Assembly (NCBI RefSeq): GCF_014651015.1
Contig: NZ_BMWB01000026.1
Location: 31,604 to 95,603 of the forward strand
Source: Streptomyces xantholiticus
GTDB taxonomy: Bacteria; Actinomycetota; Actinomycetes; Streptomycetales; Streptomycetaceae
Reading direction: 5' to 3'
DNA: 64,000 nt
The notes below the pieces were generated by a model. That model did no database searches. It was not told the origin of the DNA and was given only the letters and a program-made list of their open reading frames with translations. The position numbers and the translations under genes are program-made. How positions within the stretch are numbered: position 1 is the first letter of the stretch; the number at the start of each line of letters is the position of its first letter. Below, piece after piece: positions 25,526-34,403 of this stretch.

Positions 25526-27055
25526 TCAGCTGCCGGTGCCCACTCGGGCGGCGAGCTCGGCGGGGACGTGCTGGCGGCTGAGAATGTCCTGTACATCGAC
25601 GTGCTCCCCGGCGATGATCGTCTGCGCCGCGTGCGGGGTGAGCACGGCGACGTACTGGTAGCCGAAGAGTGTCGGCCGCACACGCGTCAACAGCCGGGAG
25701 ACGTCGGCCAGGACCCCGGCGGTGACGCCGGTGCCGAGCACGGACCAGAAGGGCGCGCCGGTCGAGGTGAGCCGCAGCTGGTCGAAGCCCGCGGCCCGCA
25801 CGGTGCGGCGCAGACTGCCTCGGGTGAAGAAACGCAGATGGGTCTCGTCGAGGATGCCGCGCCGGTCGTAGCCGAAGACGCCGAGGGCCACGCGAAGGCG
25901 CGAGTACCAGTGGCCGAAGTTCGGCACGGACAGCAGCATCCGGCCGCCGGGACGCAGCACGTCCCGCAGTTCCCGCAGTACGCGCTCCGGCCGGGACAGG
26001 TGCTCGATGACGTCCCCGGCGACCACGTAGTCGTAGTCGGCGCCGACCTCGGGCGGCAGGCCCTCCTCCAGGTCGGCCAGGAGGAACTGCGAGCAGCGCT
26101 CCCGCACGCCGGGGACCTCGACGAAGTCCAGGCCGGTCACCGTGTGCCCGAGCGCTTCGAGGCGCTCGGCGAACTGGCCCCCGGAGCAGCCGACGTCGAG
26201 CACCCGGCCGGGGGGCAGGGTGCGCATGATGCCGAGGATCGCGGAGTGCGAGGAGCCGTCCCCCTCCTTGAAGGCGTACTCGACGGGTTTGGGGATCCAG
26301 GGGCAGGTGCCGAACCCCTTGAGCGCGAGCCGGTACTCGAGGACGTCCTTGACGACGTCCTTGGCGTAGCGCAGGCCGTTGACGTAGCAGATCTCGTCGC
26401 CGTAGTAGGTGGGGACGGGGATCTCCTTGATGCGCATCCCGGCGTCGAGCAACTGGACGATGATCTGGGTGTCGAAGTCGAAGGCGTCGGTGTTCTTCTC
26501 GATCGGCAGCCTGCGCAGCGCGGCAACGCTGTAGGCGCGGTAGCCGGAGTGGAACTCGGTGAGCCGTGAGCCGAGCGATGCGTTCTCGAAGCGGGTGAGG
26601 ATGCGGTTTCCCAGCCACTTGTAGAACGGCATGCCGCCCCCCAGCGCGCTGCCGGAGCACATCATCCGGGAGCCGAACACCGCTTCGCACTCGCCGCGTT
26701 CGATGGGTGCGACCATCTCGGGCAGCAGCTCCGGGGCGTACTGGCCGTCGCCGTGCAGCAGCACCACGATGTCCAGGCCCCGCTCGGCGGCGAGCGCGTA
26801 GCCCGCTTTCTGGTTGCCGCCGTAGCCGAGGTTCTTGGTGTGCCGCATGACGACGGTCGGCGGCATGCCCTCCAGTTGCGACCAACGGCAGCCCGCAGTG
26901 AACGTCCCGTCGCTGCTCGCGTCGTCGAGGATGAGGATCTCGGCGATACGGGAGCGGAAGTCCTTCGGGATGCGGTCGAGCGTCTTCTCCAGTGTCGACT
27001 CGGCGTTGTAGGCCACGACGAGAATGCCGATCCGCGGGCTGGGGCTTTCCTTCAC
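25526..27055 (-). CDS. GT2 glycosyltransferase (DPM1-like) fused to SAM methyltransferase
   Basis: A 509-residue fusion. Residues 1-245 are a GT2 domain like dolichol-phosphate-mannose or undecaprenyl-phosphate-glucose synthases. Motifs are ILVVAYNAEST, LILDDASSDGT, NLGYGGNQKAGY, the catalytic LLHGDGQYAP and the FHSGYRAY segment. Residues about 290-420 are a class I methyltransferase with VLDVGCSGGQF (SAM motif I), GLDFVE, VVAGDVIEHL and LRPGGRMLLSVPN. It probably makes a polyprenyl-phosphate-linked sugar and methylates it or a related product; the order is not known. It sits between a GT-C gene (30 bases upstream) and an ArnE-like gene. All three read in the same direction, giving a synthase, flippase and outer-face transferase set. 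Confidence 0.88.
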   Translation of the reverse strand: MKESPSPRIGILVVAYNAESTLEKTLDRIPKDFRSRIAEILILDDASSDGTFTAGCRWSQLEGMPPTVVMRHTKNLGYGGNQKAGYALAAERGLDIVVLLHGDGQYAPELLPEMVAPIERGECEAVFGSRMMCSGSALGGGMPFYKWLGNRILTRFENASLGSRLTEFHSGYRAYSVAALRRLPIEKNTDAFDFDTQIIVQLLDAGMRIKEIPVPTYYGDEICYVNGLRYAKDVVKDVLEYRLALKGFGTCPWIPKPVEYAFKEGDGSSHSAILGIMRTLPPGRVLDVGCSGGQFAERLEALGHTVTGLDFVEVPGVRERCSQFLLADLEEGLPPEVGADYDYVVAGDVIEHLSRPERVLRELRDVLRPGGRMLLSVPNFGHWYSRLRVALGVFGYDRRGILDETHLRFFTRGSLRRTVRAAGFDQLRLTSTGAPFWSVLGTGVTAGVLADVSRLLTRVRPTLFGYQYVAVLTPHAAQTIIAGEHVDVQDILSRQHVPAELAARVGTGS

Positions 27056-27085
27056 TGGGTCTTCTCTACTCTCCGTCGGTGGGGG

Positions 27086-28333
27086 TCATCGGTGCGGTCG
27101 GTCGGCGGGGGCGGTGGGCTTGTCGGTGCGCTGGGCGACGAAGGGGACGTGTTCACCCGGCGCGCGGCCGGGCGGGTCCGCGAGCGCCCTGCGCACGCCG
27201 GTCACGGTCGCGGCGGCGAGCAGCAGCCAGCCCGCCTCGCCCAGATGCAGCGCCCAGTCGTTCCAACGGACCGCGCTGGCGCTCGAGTAGACGACGACGG
27301 TGACGGTGCCGACCAGGACGCCGTAGCCGGTTCCCTCCCAGGCGCCGAGGAGGCAGAGGCCGACGACGGGCCAGGCCAGGTACTGGACAGCACTGCCGGT
27401 GCTGAGCAGGAGCAGCAGCGTCAGGGAGAGGGCGACGGCGTAGGCCGGGGCGGTGGGCCGCACCCAGGCGAGCCAGACTCCCGCGGCCGTGCCCAGCAGC
27501 ACGAACAGGAAGTGGAAGTCGCCGTGCAGGCCCGCGATGAACGAGTCGGATGCGCCGGCCCAGTCGGCGAGCCGCACGAGGCCCCACAGCCTCGCCCGCC
27601 CGCCCTCGTACTCGAGGACCTTTTCCCGCAGCGGCCCGGGAACGATGGCCAGCACCGGCCCCCACAGCGGCAGCAGTACGGCCGTCAGACCGGCGCAGAA
27701 CCGGACGGCCACCGGACGGCCGGCCCGTACTGCGGCCACGAACAGGGCGGGGACGGCGACGATCGGGACGAGTTTGATGCTCACGGCGAGCGCGGCTGCG
27801 ACGCCGGCGGCGAGTGGGGCTCGGCGGTCGGTCAGCAGATACGCGGCCAGCACTACGAGCATGATGGCGGCCGAGTCCGTGTTCCCGTGGTAGGCGGAGG
27901 TGGCGAAGAGAACGGGGCTGAGGGCGCATGCGAGGGCGCACACCGTGGCCGTTCCGAGGGGACGGCGACGGCGCAGGATCTCGAACACCAGAATCGCGGA
28001 GACGAAATCCGCGATGCAGGCCGGCGCCCGGATCAGGCTGCCGAACGGAATTCCGAGCCGCTCCAGTTCGTGGAGTGCGGACAGCATCCAGCCGGCGAGC
28101 GGCGGATGGTTGTAGACGGGCAGGCCGGGCATCGGGTGCTCGTAGATCCGGACCGGCCCGACCTGGGAGATGGCGGTGGCGAAGGCGTCGAAGAAACGGA
28201 CGTCGGCCGGCCCCGGCTTCGCGGCCGCGAGGATCGACTTGGCCACGAGAGCGAGCGCGGCGACGCCGATGACGAGGTTCCTGGCTCGTCGCACATCGAG
28301 CGCCGCCGTGGCGGTTCGCGTTCGCAGCTCCAT
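27086..28333 (-). CDS. GT-C family integral membrane glycosyltransferase
   Basis: A 415-residue protein with about 10 hydrophobic spans. An early acidic extracellular loop carries DVRFFDAF and later YNHPPLAGW, typical of GT-C enzymes that take sugars from polyprenyl phosphates on the outer membrane face. I chose ATG at 28333, which gives a normal positive N-terminus before TM1 (LVIGVAALALVAKSIL). It is the first gene of a three-gene minus-strand operon with the GT2-methyltransferase and the small flippase. The acceptor may be the wall polymer made by the neighbouring CDP-glycerol-type transferases, or a protein; sequence alone does not decide. Confidence 0.82.
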   Translation of the reverse strand: MELRTRTATAALDVRRARNLVIGVAALALVAKSILAAAKPGPADVRFFDAFATAISQVGPVRIYEHPMPGLPVYNHPPLAGWMLSALHELERLGIPFGSLIRAPACIADFVSAILVFEILRRRRPLGTATVCALACALSPVLFATSAYHGNTDSAAIMLVVLAAYLLTDRRAPLAAGVAAALAVSIKLVPIVAVPALFVAAVRAGRPVAVRFCAGLTAVLLPLWGPVLAIVPGPLREKVLEYEGGRARLWGLVRLADWAGASDSFIAGLHGDFHFLFVLLGTAAGVWLAWVRPTAPAYAVALSLTLLLLLSTGSAVQYLAWPVVGLCLLGAWEGTGYGVLVGTVTVVVYSSASAVRWNDWALHLGEAGWLLLAAATVTGVRRALADPPGRAPGEHVPFVAQRTDKPTAPADRPHR

Positions 28334-28478
28334 GGCCGGCGAACGTAGCAATCCGAAACGTCAATATCCCGGACCGATAAACACACTTAGTCCCGGGGGC
28401 TTCACTGCACTGCGATCTCCGGCGCCTTCCGGCGCGTGAATCACCCGTACAGCCGGGTCGGCCCGGTCAGCCGTACGC

Positions 28479-28510
28479 AGGGCCGGCCCCAGGCGGAGGT
28501 CGGCCCTGCG
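28479..28510 (-). terminator. Probable terminator of the large GT2-TagF gene
   Basis: Perfect 9-bp arms (28479-28487, 28502-28510) 23 bases beyond the stop of the gene ending at 28533. No T-run follows. Confidence 0.5.
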
Positions 28511-28532
28511 CGGAGGCCTCACCTCGCAGAGG

Positions 28533-31500
28533 TCAGCCGATCGCCTCCAGCATCCGGTCGGCGACCGTGGCCGCCGCGCCCGCGTCGTCGAGGTTGCAGA
28601 ACACCTGGCGGAACGCCTCGTACGCCGCGGCGTAAGAAGCCGTGGCGCGCGCGGGGTCGCGCAGCGCCTCGACGAGCTCCGCGCCGTCCGGGAGCAGCGG
28701 CCCGGGCGCCTGCCTCTCGAAGTCGAAGTAGAAGCCGCGCAGGTTGTCGCGGTAGTGCTCCAGGTCGTACGTGTGGAAAAGCATCGGCCGACCGGTCTGC
28801 GCGAAATCGAACATCAGCGAGGAATAGTCGGTGACGAGCGCGTCGCTGACGAGCATCAGCTCGGCCACGTCCGGGTGGCGCGAGACGTCGAGCGCGAAGC
28901 CCTCGGTGTCCGGGAGGCGGTCGCTGACGAGGTAGTGCCTGCGGACCAGCAGGACATGGCTGTCCCCGAGCCGTGCCCGGGCGGACCCGAGGTCCAGCCG
29001 CAGGTCCATGGCATAGCGCCCGCCGCCCTTCGGGCGGTCCTCACGCCATGTCGGTGCGTACAGCAGGATCTGCTTGCCGTCGGGGATGCCGAGGCGTTCG
29101 CGTACGGCGGCGGCGACCTTGGCCCGGTCCGGTGCGTGCAGCAGGGTATTGCGCGGATAGCCGGACTCGATCACCTCGCCCTCGTAGCCGAAGGCGCGGC
29201 GCAGGATCGGCGTGGAGAAGCGGTTGGGCGAGACCAGCAGGCTCCACTGGGCGGCGCGCATCGGCAGCGACTCGATGTAGGGGCGGTTGGCCTGGGGGGT
29301 GCCGAGCAGATCGCGGCCGATGCGCTTGAGAGGCGTGCCGTGCCAGGTCTGTACCACGAACTGGTCGGTGCCGCGCCGGAACCAGTCGGGCAGCTGGGTG
29401 TTGGTCACCACGGCCCGGCTGGTCGCCAGCGCCTCGTGCCACTCGACACCGCCGTACGGGACGGCGCGCACTCCGGCGGGCAGCCGCACCTGCTGGTCGC
29501 GGACCACCCACAACGGCTCGAACGGGACGTCGCGGCGGAGCAGTTCCTCATGGACGGCGCGCGGCGAGTCGGAGAACTGCCGGCCGTCGAAGCTGCTGAA
29601 GAGCACGGTGTCCCGGCGCGGACCGGCACGCAGGGCAGCGGCCCGCTCGCGCATCAGCCGTTCGTTGAAGCCGCCGCGTTCACGGGGCGGCAGCACGCGC
29701 CCGGATACGAGGACGACCTGGTCGTGGTACCGGCGGTCGAGCGTGAAGTCCCTGCCGCGGACGCTCTGTACGGCCGGCACGGAAGCGTGCTCGGCGAACG
29801 CGAGGCGGACGGGCGCGTAGCGTTCCGGGTCGCTCTCGCCGCGTTCCCGGAAGAACGGGTACCACCTGCCCTCGGCGAGCGGCAGCTCGCCGCCCGGCCC
29901 TTCGACGGCCGCGGGCCTGAGAACGGCACGGAAGCGGCCGTCGCCACGGGCCTCATGGGTGACGACGGCCTCCTCGTGCGTGGCACTGTGCTGCAGCACC
30001 AGCTCCGCCCGGTCGAACGCGGCCTGCCGAAGCCGCCCCTCGACGACGAGCTCGCCGGAGATGGCCCAGGCGAAGGCGTCGACCAGCGGCTGCACGCGCC
30101 GGTCGGCGAGGACGAGGTTGCCGGACGCGTCGGCGGTGACGGTGATTTCGCGGGCCGCGAAGGGGTGCGGGTGCCCGCCGGTGGGCGTGGTCGCGCGCAC
30201 CGCGAGGGGCACGCGGCTGCCGTCCGCGCGCACGACCCGGACCCGCCATGAGTCACCGTCGAGCAGGCCTGCGTCCACGTCCGCGGTGAAGGCGGCGGTG
30301 CTCGCTTCCGTCACCGGAAGCCGGTGCCGCTCCTTGGTCCGCCGGTTCTCCAGTAGGAGCGCCTCGGGCGCGGGCCCGTCGGTACCTTGCGGTACGGCGC
30401 CCTCGATACGCAGCAGGCCGTCGGCCGTGGCCGTGTGCCCCGTGAGCAGCGCGGCAACCCGGTCCATCCGGATGCGCAGCTTGTCGCCGGCGAGCACCGG
30501 CACGGCGCGCAGATCTGCGCGGACGTCGTCCACCGCCGGAGCGGCGCGGTTGCCGAGCATCCGCAACGGCCCGCGGCGCAGCGCCCCGGCCCCGACGACG
30601 CCGACCTCGACGTTCCAGGTGGTACCCGGCCCGCCGAGCCGTGACGGGTCGACCACGGTCTCGAAACCGGCCCGGTCGTAACCGTGCAGACCCTGCCGGG
30701 AATCGGCGGTCGCCTCCGGCACCTCCGCGGCGCCCAGCCACAGCGGCAGCACCCGGCGCCGACCGGCCCGAAGCCAGCCCAGGGTGACCGGACGCCGCTC
30801 GCCCGCCGGGCGGTTGCGGATGTACGCGTAGCCCTTGAGGTGCAGCTTGCCGTCCCGCCACACCGCCTCCGTGACGTCGGACATCACCGGCAGGTCGGCG
30901 GGCGCCGGACGGGCCAGGCGGCGCGGCAGGGGGCCGGTGAGCACGGGGTACTCGGCGCGCCGCCCCCGCAGGCCCCGGAGGCGGAACGCGTCCCGGCCGT
31001 GCTTCTTCTCGAAGGCCAGCAGATCGAGGAGTTCGGGCAGCCGGCGCTCACGGACCAGCTGCCACTTGACGCGGAAGTGCAGCGGCAGCCCTTCGAGGAC
31101 GGCCGGTCCGACGGAGTCCGCGAACGCGCCGGCGTGTTCCAGGAAGGCCGCGTGGTACTCGGCGTCGCCGTCCGGCAGCGCCTCCATGAACAGCCAGAGG
31201 TCACTGCTGAGGACACTGCTCTCGTAACGCCGCCTTCCCTCTGCCCATTTGGGTTCCGCAGCGAGGAAGTCCCTTGCTCCCGTGACCGAGTCGGTGCGGT
31301 CGCGCACCGCCTTCGGACGCGCTCTACGGGTGGTGATGGACCCGTCGCGGTCGCGCCACAGGTAGACCGTGTCGTGCAGCACGTCGACGGACGCGGCGAG
31401 GAAGTGGGCGGGCAGGATCACCGGGATGTCCTCGAAGAGGACCCCTTCGGGAAATGCAAGACGGTGCCGGTCCCAGAACGCCCTGCGGAACACCTTGTTG

Positions 31501-31994
31501 CAGGCGATCCTGTCGTACAGCAGCGGCCAGTGCCGGGTGACGTGCGTGGCCGTACGGGACTTCGCCATGGGCTCGCGGAACATGGGCGACTGCTGCACCT
31601 TGCCGCTCGCGCGCAGCCTGCTCACGTTGCCGCTGACGAAGTCCGATCCGGAGGCGTCGAGCGAGGCCAGCATTTTCTCGTACGCGTCGGGCGGCACGAC
31701 GTCGTCGCTGTCGACGAACGCGAGGAACTCGCCGCGTGCCTCACGAATTCCGGTGTTACGGGCGGCGCCGAGCCCCGCGTTCTCCTGCGTGACGAGCCTG
31801 AACCGCTCGTCCTCGTCGACGAATTGCCGGATGATCGCCCGGCTGCCGTCCGTCGAGCCGTCGTCCACCATGACGACCTCGATGTCCCGCAGGCTCTGTT
31901 CGGCGATCGAGCACAGGCACTCGCCGAGGAAGTCCTCCACGTTGTACACGGGAACGACGATGCTGAGCCGAAGCGGCATGGTGGGCACGTCCAT
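28533..31994 (-). CDS. Large GT2 / beta-domain / CDP-glycerol glycerophosphotransferase protein
   Basis: A 1153-residue protein. Residues about 8-250 are a GT2 domain with SIVVPVYNVE, VMVDDGSTDGS, ENAGLGAARN and an intact FVDSDD. About 390-750 is a long beta-rich region with repeated short strands and a few charged loops, beginning near VWRDGKLHLKGYAY, of no family I can name. About 770-1150 is a TagF-type domain with VVQTWHGTPLKRIGRD, YAPTWREDRP, RRHYL and VTDYSSLMFDF. It probably polymerises or caps a polyol-phosphate wall polymer, with the middle region binding acceptor or scaffolding. The start is ATG 31994, or ATG 31979 five codons on; neither has a strong ribosome binding site. It opposes the GT-C operon promoter across a terminator. 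Confidence 0.87.
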   Translation of the reverse strand: MDVPTMPLRLSIVVPVYNVEDFLGECLCSIAEQSLRDIEVVMVDDGSTDGSRAIIRQFVDEDERFRLVTQENAGLGAARNTGIREARGEFLAFVDSDDVVPPDAYEKMLASLDASGSDFVSGNVSRLRASGKVQQSPMFREPMAKSRTATHVTRHWPLLYDRIACNKVFRRAFWDRHRLAFPEGVLFEDIPVILPAHFLAASVDVLHDTVYLWRDRDGSITTRRARPKAVRDRTDSVTGARDFLAAEPKWAEGRRRYESSVLSSDLWLFMEALPDGDAEYHAAFLEHAGAFADSVGPAVLEGLPLHFRVKWQLVRERRLPELLDLLAFEKKHGRDAFRLRGLRGRRAEYPVLTGPLPRRLARPAPADLPVMSDVTEAVWRDGKLHLKGYAYIRNRPAGERRPVTLGWLRAGRRRVLPLWLGAAEVPEATADSRQGLHGYDRAGFETVVDPSRLGGPGTTWNVEVGVVGAGALRRGPLRMLGNRAAPAVDDVRADLRAVPVLAGDKLRIRMDRVAALLTGHTATADGLLRIEGAVPQGTDGPAPEALLLENRRTKERHRLPVTEASTAAFTADVDAGLLDGDSWRVRVVRADGSRVPLAVRATTPTGGHPHPFAAREITVTADASGNLVLADRRVQPLVDAFAWAISGELVVEGRLRQAAFDRAELVLQHSATHEEAVVTHEARGDGRFRAVLRPAAVEGPGGELPLAEGRWYPFFRERGESDPERYAPVRLAFAEHASVPAVQSVRGRDFTLDRRYHDQVVLVSGRVLPPRERGGFNERLMRERAAALRAGPRRDTVLFSSFDGRQFSDSPRAVHEELLRRDVPFEPLWVVRDQQVRLPAGVRAVPYGGVEWHEALATSRAVVTNTQLPDWFRRGTDQFVVQTWHGTPLKRIGRDLLGTPQANRPYIESLPMRAAQWSLLVSPNRFSTPILRRAFGYEGEVIESGYPRNTLLHAPDRAKVAAAVRERLGIPDGKQILLYAPTWREDRPKGGGRYAMDLRLDLGSARARLGDSHVLLVRRHYLVSDRLPDTEGFALDVSRHPDVAELMLVSDALVTDYSSLMFDFAQTGRPMLFHTYDLEHYRDNLRGFYFDFERQAPGPLLPDGAELVEALRDPARATASYAAAYEAFRQVFCNLDDAGAAATVADRMLEAIG

Positions 31995-32099
31995 TCTTCA
32001 AGCGCGGGTCGCTGCGGAGAACAACCCGTCCACCCCCCTCGGGTCACCCCCATTCCCCCATCCGGGTGACCGCCCCAGGAGCGGACCGACCCGCGCTTC

Positions 32100-32740
32100 G
32101 CCCGGTGTCCTCGACCGCCGGCGGGGCCGACCGGCGACCGGGCCGCAGGGCCCGGGGCGGAGTCCCCGACCCCAGGGCCAGGCCCACCTGGGAGGCACAC
32201 CACGCCCGGCCAGGTATAGAGGGGTCGGGCCGAGACAGAGTCGCGACGGGGCGGGCAAGCCCGGCCTCGCCGACGACGAGCCATGCGGCCGGCACAGCGG
32301 CCCCGACGGATCGGACAGCGCCGGGCACCAAGCGGCTGAGGCGTGGGGTCCGGGGCGGCACCCCGACGGCAGGGACAAGACCAGTCCCGCGCGGGGCATC
32401 CCACGCCCGGCCAGGCACAGAGCGGGCGGGGGGCGTGACAGGGCCCGAGAGAACGGACAGTCCAGCCCCGCGGCGGCAGAGGTGCGGGGTCCGGGGGCGG
32501 AGCCCCGACGGGCGGGGCTTCCAGCCACGTGGGGGCGCCCCCACGCTGGGCCAGACGTCCACGTAGAGGGGTGGGCGGGACAGGGCCCCGACGGACCGGA
32601 CGATTCCAGCCCTGCCGGCGGCCACGGTGCGGGGTCCGGGGCGCAGCCCGTCGCGGGTCCGGGGCGCAGCCCCTGACTACCGCACGGGGTCCGGCGAGTC
32701 CGGGCGGAGCCCGGTTCCGGAGGGGGCGGGGCGGGGAAGG
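32100..32740. repeat. Degenerate tandem intergenic repeats
   Basis: The 746 bases between the large transferase and the TetR gene have no supportable gene. They are built of imperfect copies, roughly 140-195 bp apart, of a composite unit. Each copy carries a hairpin-forming GGGGTCCGGGGCGGAGCCCC-like core, seen near 32151, 32345, 32486 and 32630, with partial copies at 32654 and 32685. The core is flanked by shared blocks such as ACGCCCGGCCAGG, GAGGGGTSGGGCG and GACGGAYCGGAC. The copies are partly inverted-repeat rich and may act as terminators for the TetR gene. They read as an intergenic repeat family, not protein-coding DNA. Confidence 0.65.
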
Positions 32741-33358
32741 TCACGCCCGCAGCGCCGCCACCGCCCCCCTCGCCACCTCGTCCAGGTACCCCTCCGGCAG
32801 CCCGCTCCGCACCACCACCAGCCGCCAGTACAGCGGCCCCACGATCACGTCGAGCGCCCGGTCCGCATCCGTCGACTCCAGGAGTTCGCCTCGTGCGACC
32901 GCGTCACGGACGATCAGCGCCGCCACGCCCCGCTGCCCGTCCAGCAGTGCCGCCTTGATCGCGTCCGAGATCTCGGGGTTGCGCGCCGACTCGACCAGCA
33001 GGTCGGGGATGACCTGCGAGGCCACGGGGTGGCGCAGCGCATGCGCGGCGACCTCCAGCAGCGCCCGTACGTCCCCGTACAGGGATCCCGTCGCCGGTGC
33101 CGGCAGCCCTTGCGCCGCGAAGGCGGAGACCAGGTCCAGTACGAGCGACAGCTTGGACTTCCAGCGCCTGTAGACGGCCGTCTTCCCGACGCCCGCCCGC
33201 CGTGCGATGCCCTCGATCGACATCCGGGCGAATCCGACGGCCGCGAGTTCCTCGAAGACGGCGGCCCGGATGGCGTCGGTCACGTCCTCCCGGAGCACGG
33301 CGGCTCCTGCGGGGGCGCGGCGTGGGCTTCTGGGGTCCATCGTCATGCCCATGAGCAT
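32741..33358 (-). CDS. TetR-family transcriptional regulator
   Basis: A 205-residue repressor. The N-terminal HTH (about 35-60) reads IEGIARRAGVGKTAVYRRWKSK, seen in pieces, typical of TetR. The C-terminal ligand domain resembles the TetR_C type with a VIPDLLVESARNPE helix. Start is ATG 33358; ATG 33346 and 33340 are alternatives because four in-frame Met lie close together and no clear ribosome binding site is present. The gene is divergent from a TagGH-type exporter, with two palindromes between them, so it most likely represses itself and the exporter. Confidence 0.9.
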   Translation of the reverse strand: MLMGMTMDPRSPRRAPAGAAVLREDVTDAIRAAVFEELAAVGFARMSIEGIARRAGVGKTAVYRRWKSKLSLVLDLVSAFAAQGLPAPATGSLYGDVRALLEVAAHALRHPVASQVIPDLLVESARNPEISDAIKAALLDGQRGVAALIVRDAVARGELLESTDADRALDVIVGPLYWRLVVVRSGLPEGYLDEVARGAVAALRA

Positions 33359-33371
33359 ACGCCGCGACGAC

Positions 33372-33389
33372 GGAACGGTTGCGTTCCGA
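33372..33389. promoter_or_regulatory. Candidate TetR operator 1
   Basis: The inverted repeat CGGAACG-N4-CGTTCCG lies 14 bases upstream of the TetR start in the divergent region. Arms are perfect. Confidence 0.65.
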
Positions 33390-33421
33390 CGTAACGCCGC
33401 CCTACCCTCCCCGTAGCGACG

Positions 33422-33437
33422 AAACGGTCCCGTTCCA
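33422..33437. promoter_or_regulatory. Candidate TetR operator 2
   Basis: The inverted repeat GAAACGG-N2-CCGTTCC has the same half-site as operator 1 with one mismatch, about 50 bases from it and upstream of the exporter gene. Two matching sites between divergent genes support a shared control region. Confidence 0.58.
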
Positions 33438-33488
33438 TCGTGCCCTCGAACCGCGCGCATGCCCACGCGCCCCGGAAAGCGAGCCCGC

Positions 33489-34403
33489 GTGACCACAGCC
33501 ACCTCCACCGCGCCGCCCCCATCGCCCGCGCCGCCCCCCGACCTCGCCGCACTCGCCGCCCGCCACGGGCTGACCGTCAGCGGCGCGCGGCCCACCCTCC
33601 CCGCGTACCTCCGCCGGCTCTGGTCGCGCCGCGACTTCATCACCGCCTTCGCGACCGCCAAGCTCACCGCCCAGTACAGCCAGGCCCGTCTGGGCCAGTT
33701 GTGGCAGCTGATGACGCCGCTACTCAACGCCGCGGTCTACTTCTTGATCTTCGGCGTGCTGCTCGGCACCGCCGACCACGTCCCCGACTTCGTGCCGTTC
33801 CTCGTCACGGGCGTGTTCATCTGGACCTTCACCGCCAACTCGATCATGGCGGGCACCCGTGCGATCTCCGGCAACATCGGCCTGGTCAGGGCCCTGCACT
33901 TCCCGCGCGCCGCGCTCCCCGTCGCGCTCGCCCTGCAGCAGCTCCAGCAACTGCTCTTCTCGCTGGGCGCGCTGGTCGTGATCCTCGTCGGCTTCGGCCA
34001 GCTCCCCACCGCGTCCTGGCTGCTCGCGGTCCCCGCGCTGCTGCTGCAGGCCGTCTTCAACACCGGCCTGTCGATGGCCATGGCCCGTATCGCCGCCCGC
34101 ACGCCCGACGTCTCCCAGCTGATGCCGTTCCTGCTGCGCACCTGGATGTACGCGTCAGGCGTGATGTGGTCCATCGACACGGTGCTCGGCGACCGCGAAC
34201 TGCCTCAACCGGCCGCTCTCGTACTGCAGTACAACCCGGCAGTGATCTACATCGACCTTGTGCGCTTCGCGTTCATCGACTCGTTCACGGCGGACCGGCT
34301 GCCGCCGCACGTCTGGGCAGCGGCCCTGGCGTGGGCGGTGCTCTGCGGAGCCGGCGGATTCCTGTACTTCTGGAAGGCGGAGGAGCGGTACGGCCGTGGC
34401 TGA
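33489..34403 (+). CDS. ABC-2 type polysaccharide/teichoic acid export permease (TagG/Wzm-like)
   Basis: A 304-residue membrane subunit with six predicted spans and the amphipathic N-terminal helix and LWQLMTPLLNAAVYFLIFG region typical of polysaccharide ABC exporters. PAVIYIDLVRFAF near the end is also characteristic. I chose GTG at 33489, weakly preceded by GGAAAG; ATG 33459 is possible but lacks a site. The ATPase gene overlaps the 3' end by 8 bases. It should export a lipid-linked wall polymer made by the GT2-TagF proteins of this region. Confidence 0.9.
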   Translation: MTTATSTAPPPSPAPPPDLAALAARHGLTVSGARPTLPAYLRRLWSRRDFITAFATAKLTAQYSQARLGQLWQLMTPLLNAAVYFLIFGVLLGTADHVPDFVPFLVTGVFIWTFTANSIMAGTRAISGNIGLVRALHFPRAALPVALALQQLQQLLFSLGALVVILVGFGQLPTASWLLAVPALLLQAVFNTGLSMAMARIAARTPDVSQLMPFLLRTWMYASGVMWSIDTVLGDRELPQPAALVLQYNPAVIYIDLVRFAFIDSFTADRLPPHVWAAALAWAVLCGAGGFLYFWKAEERYGRG

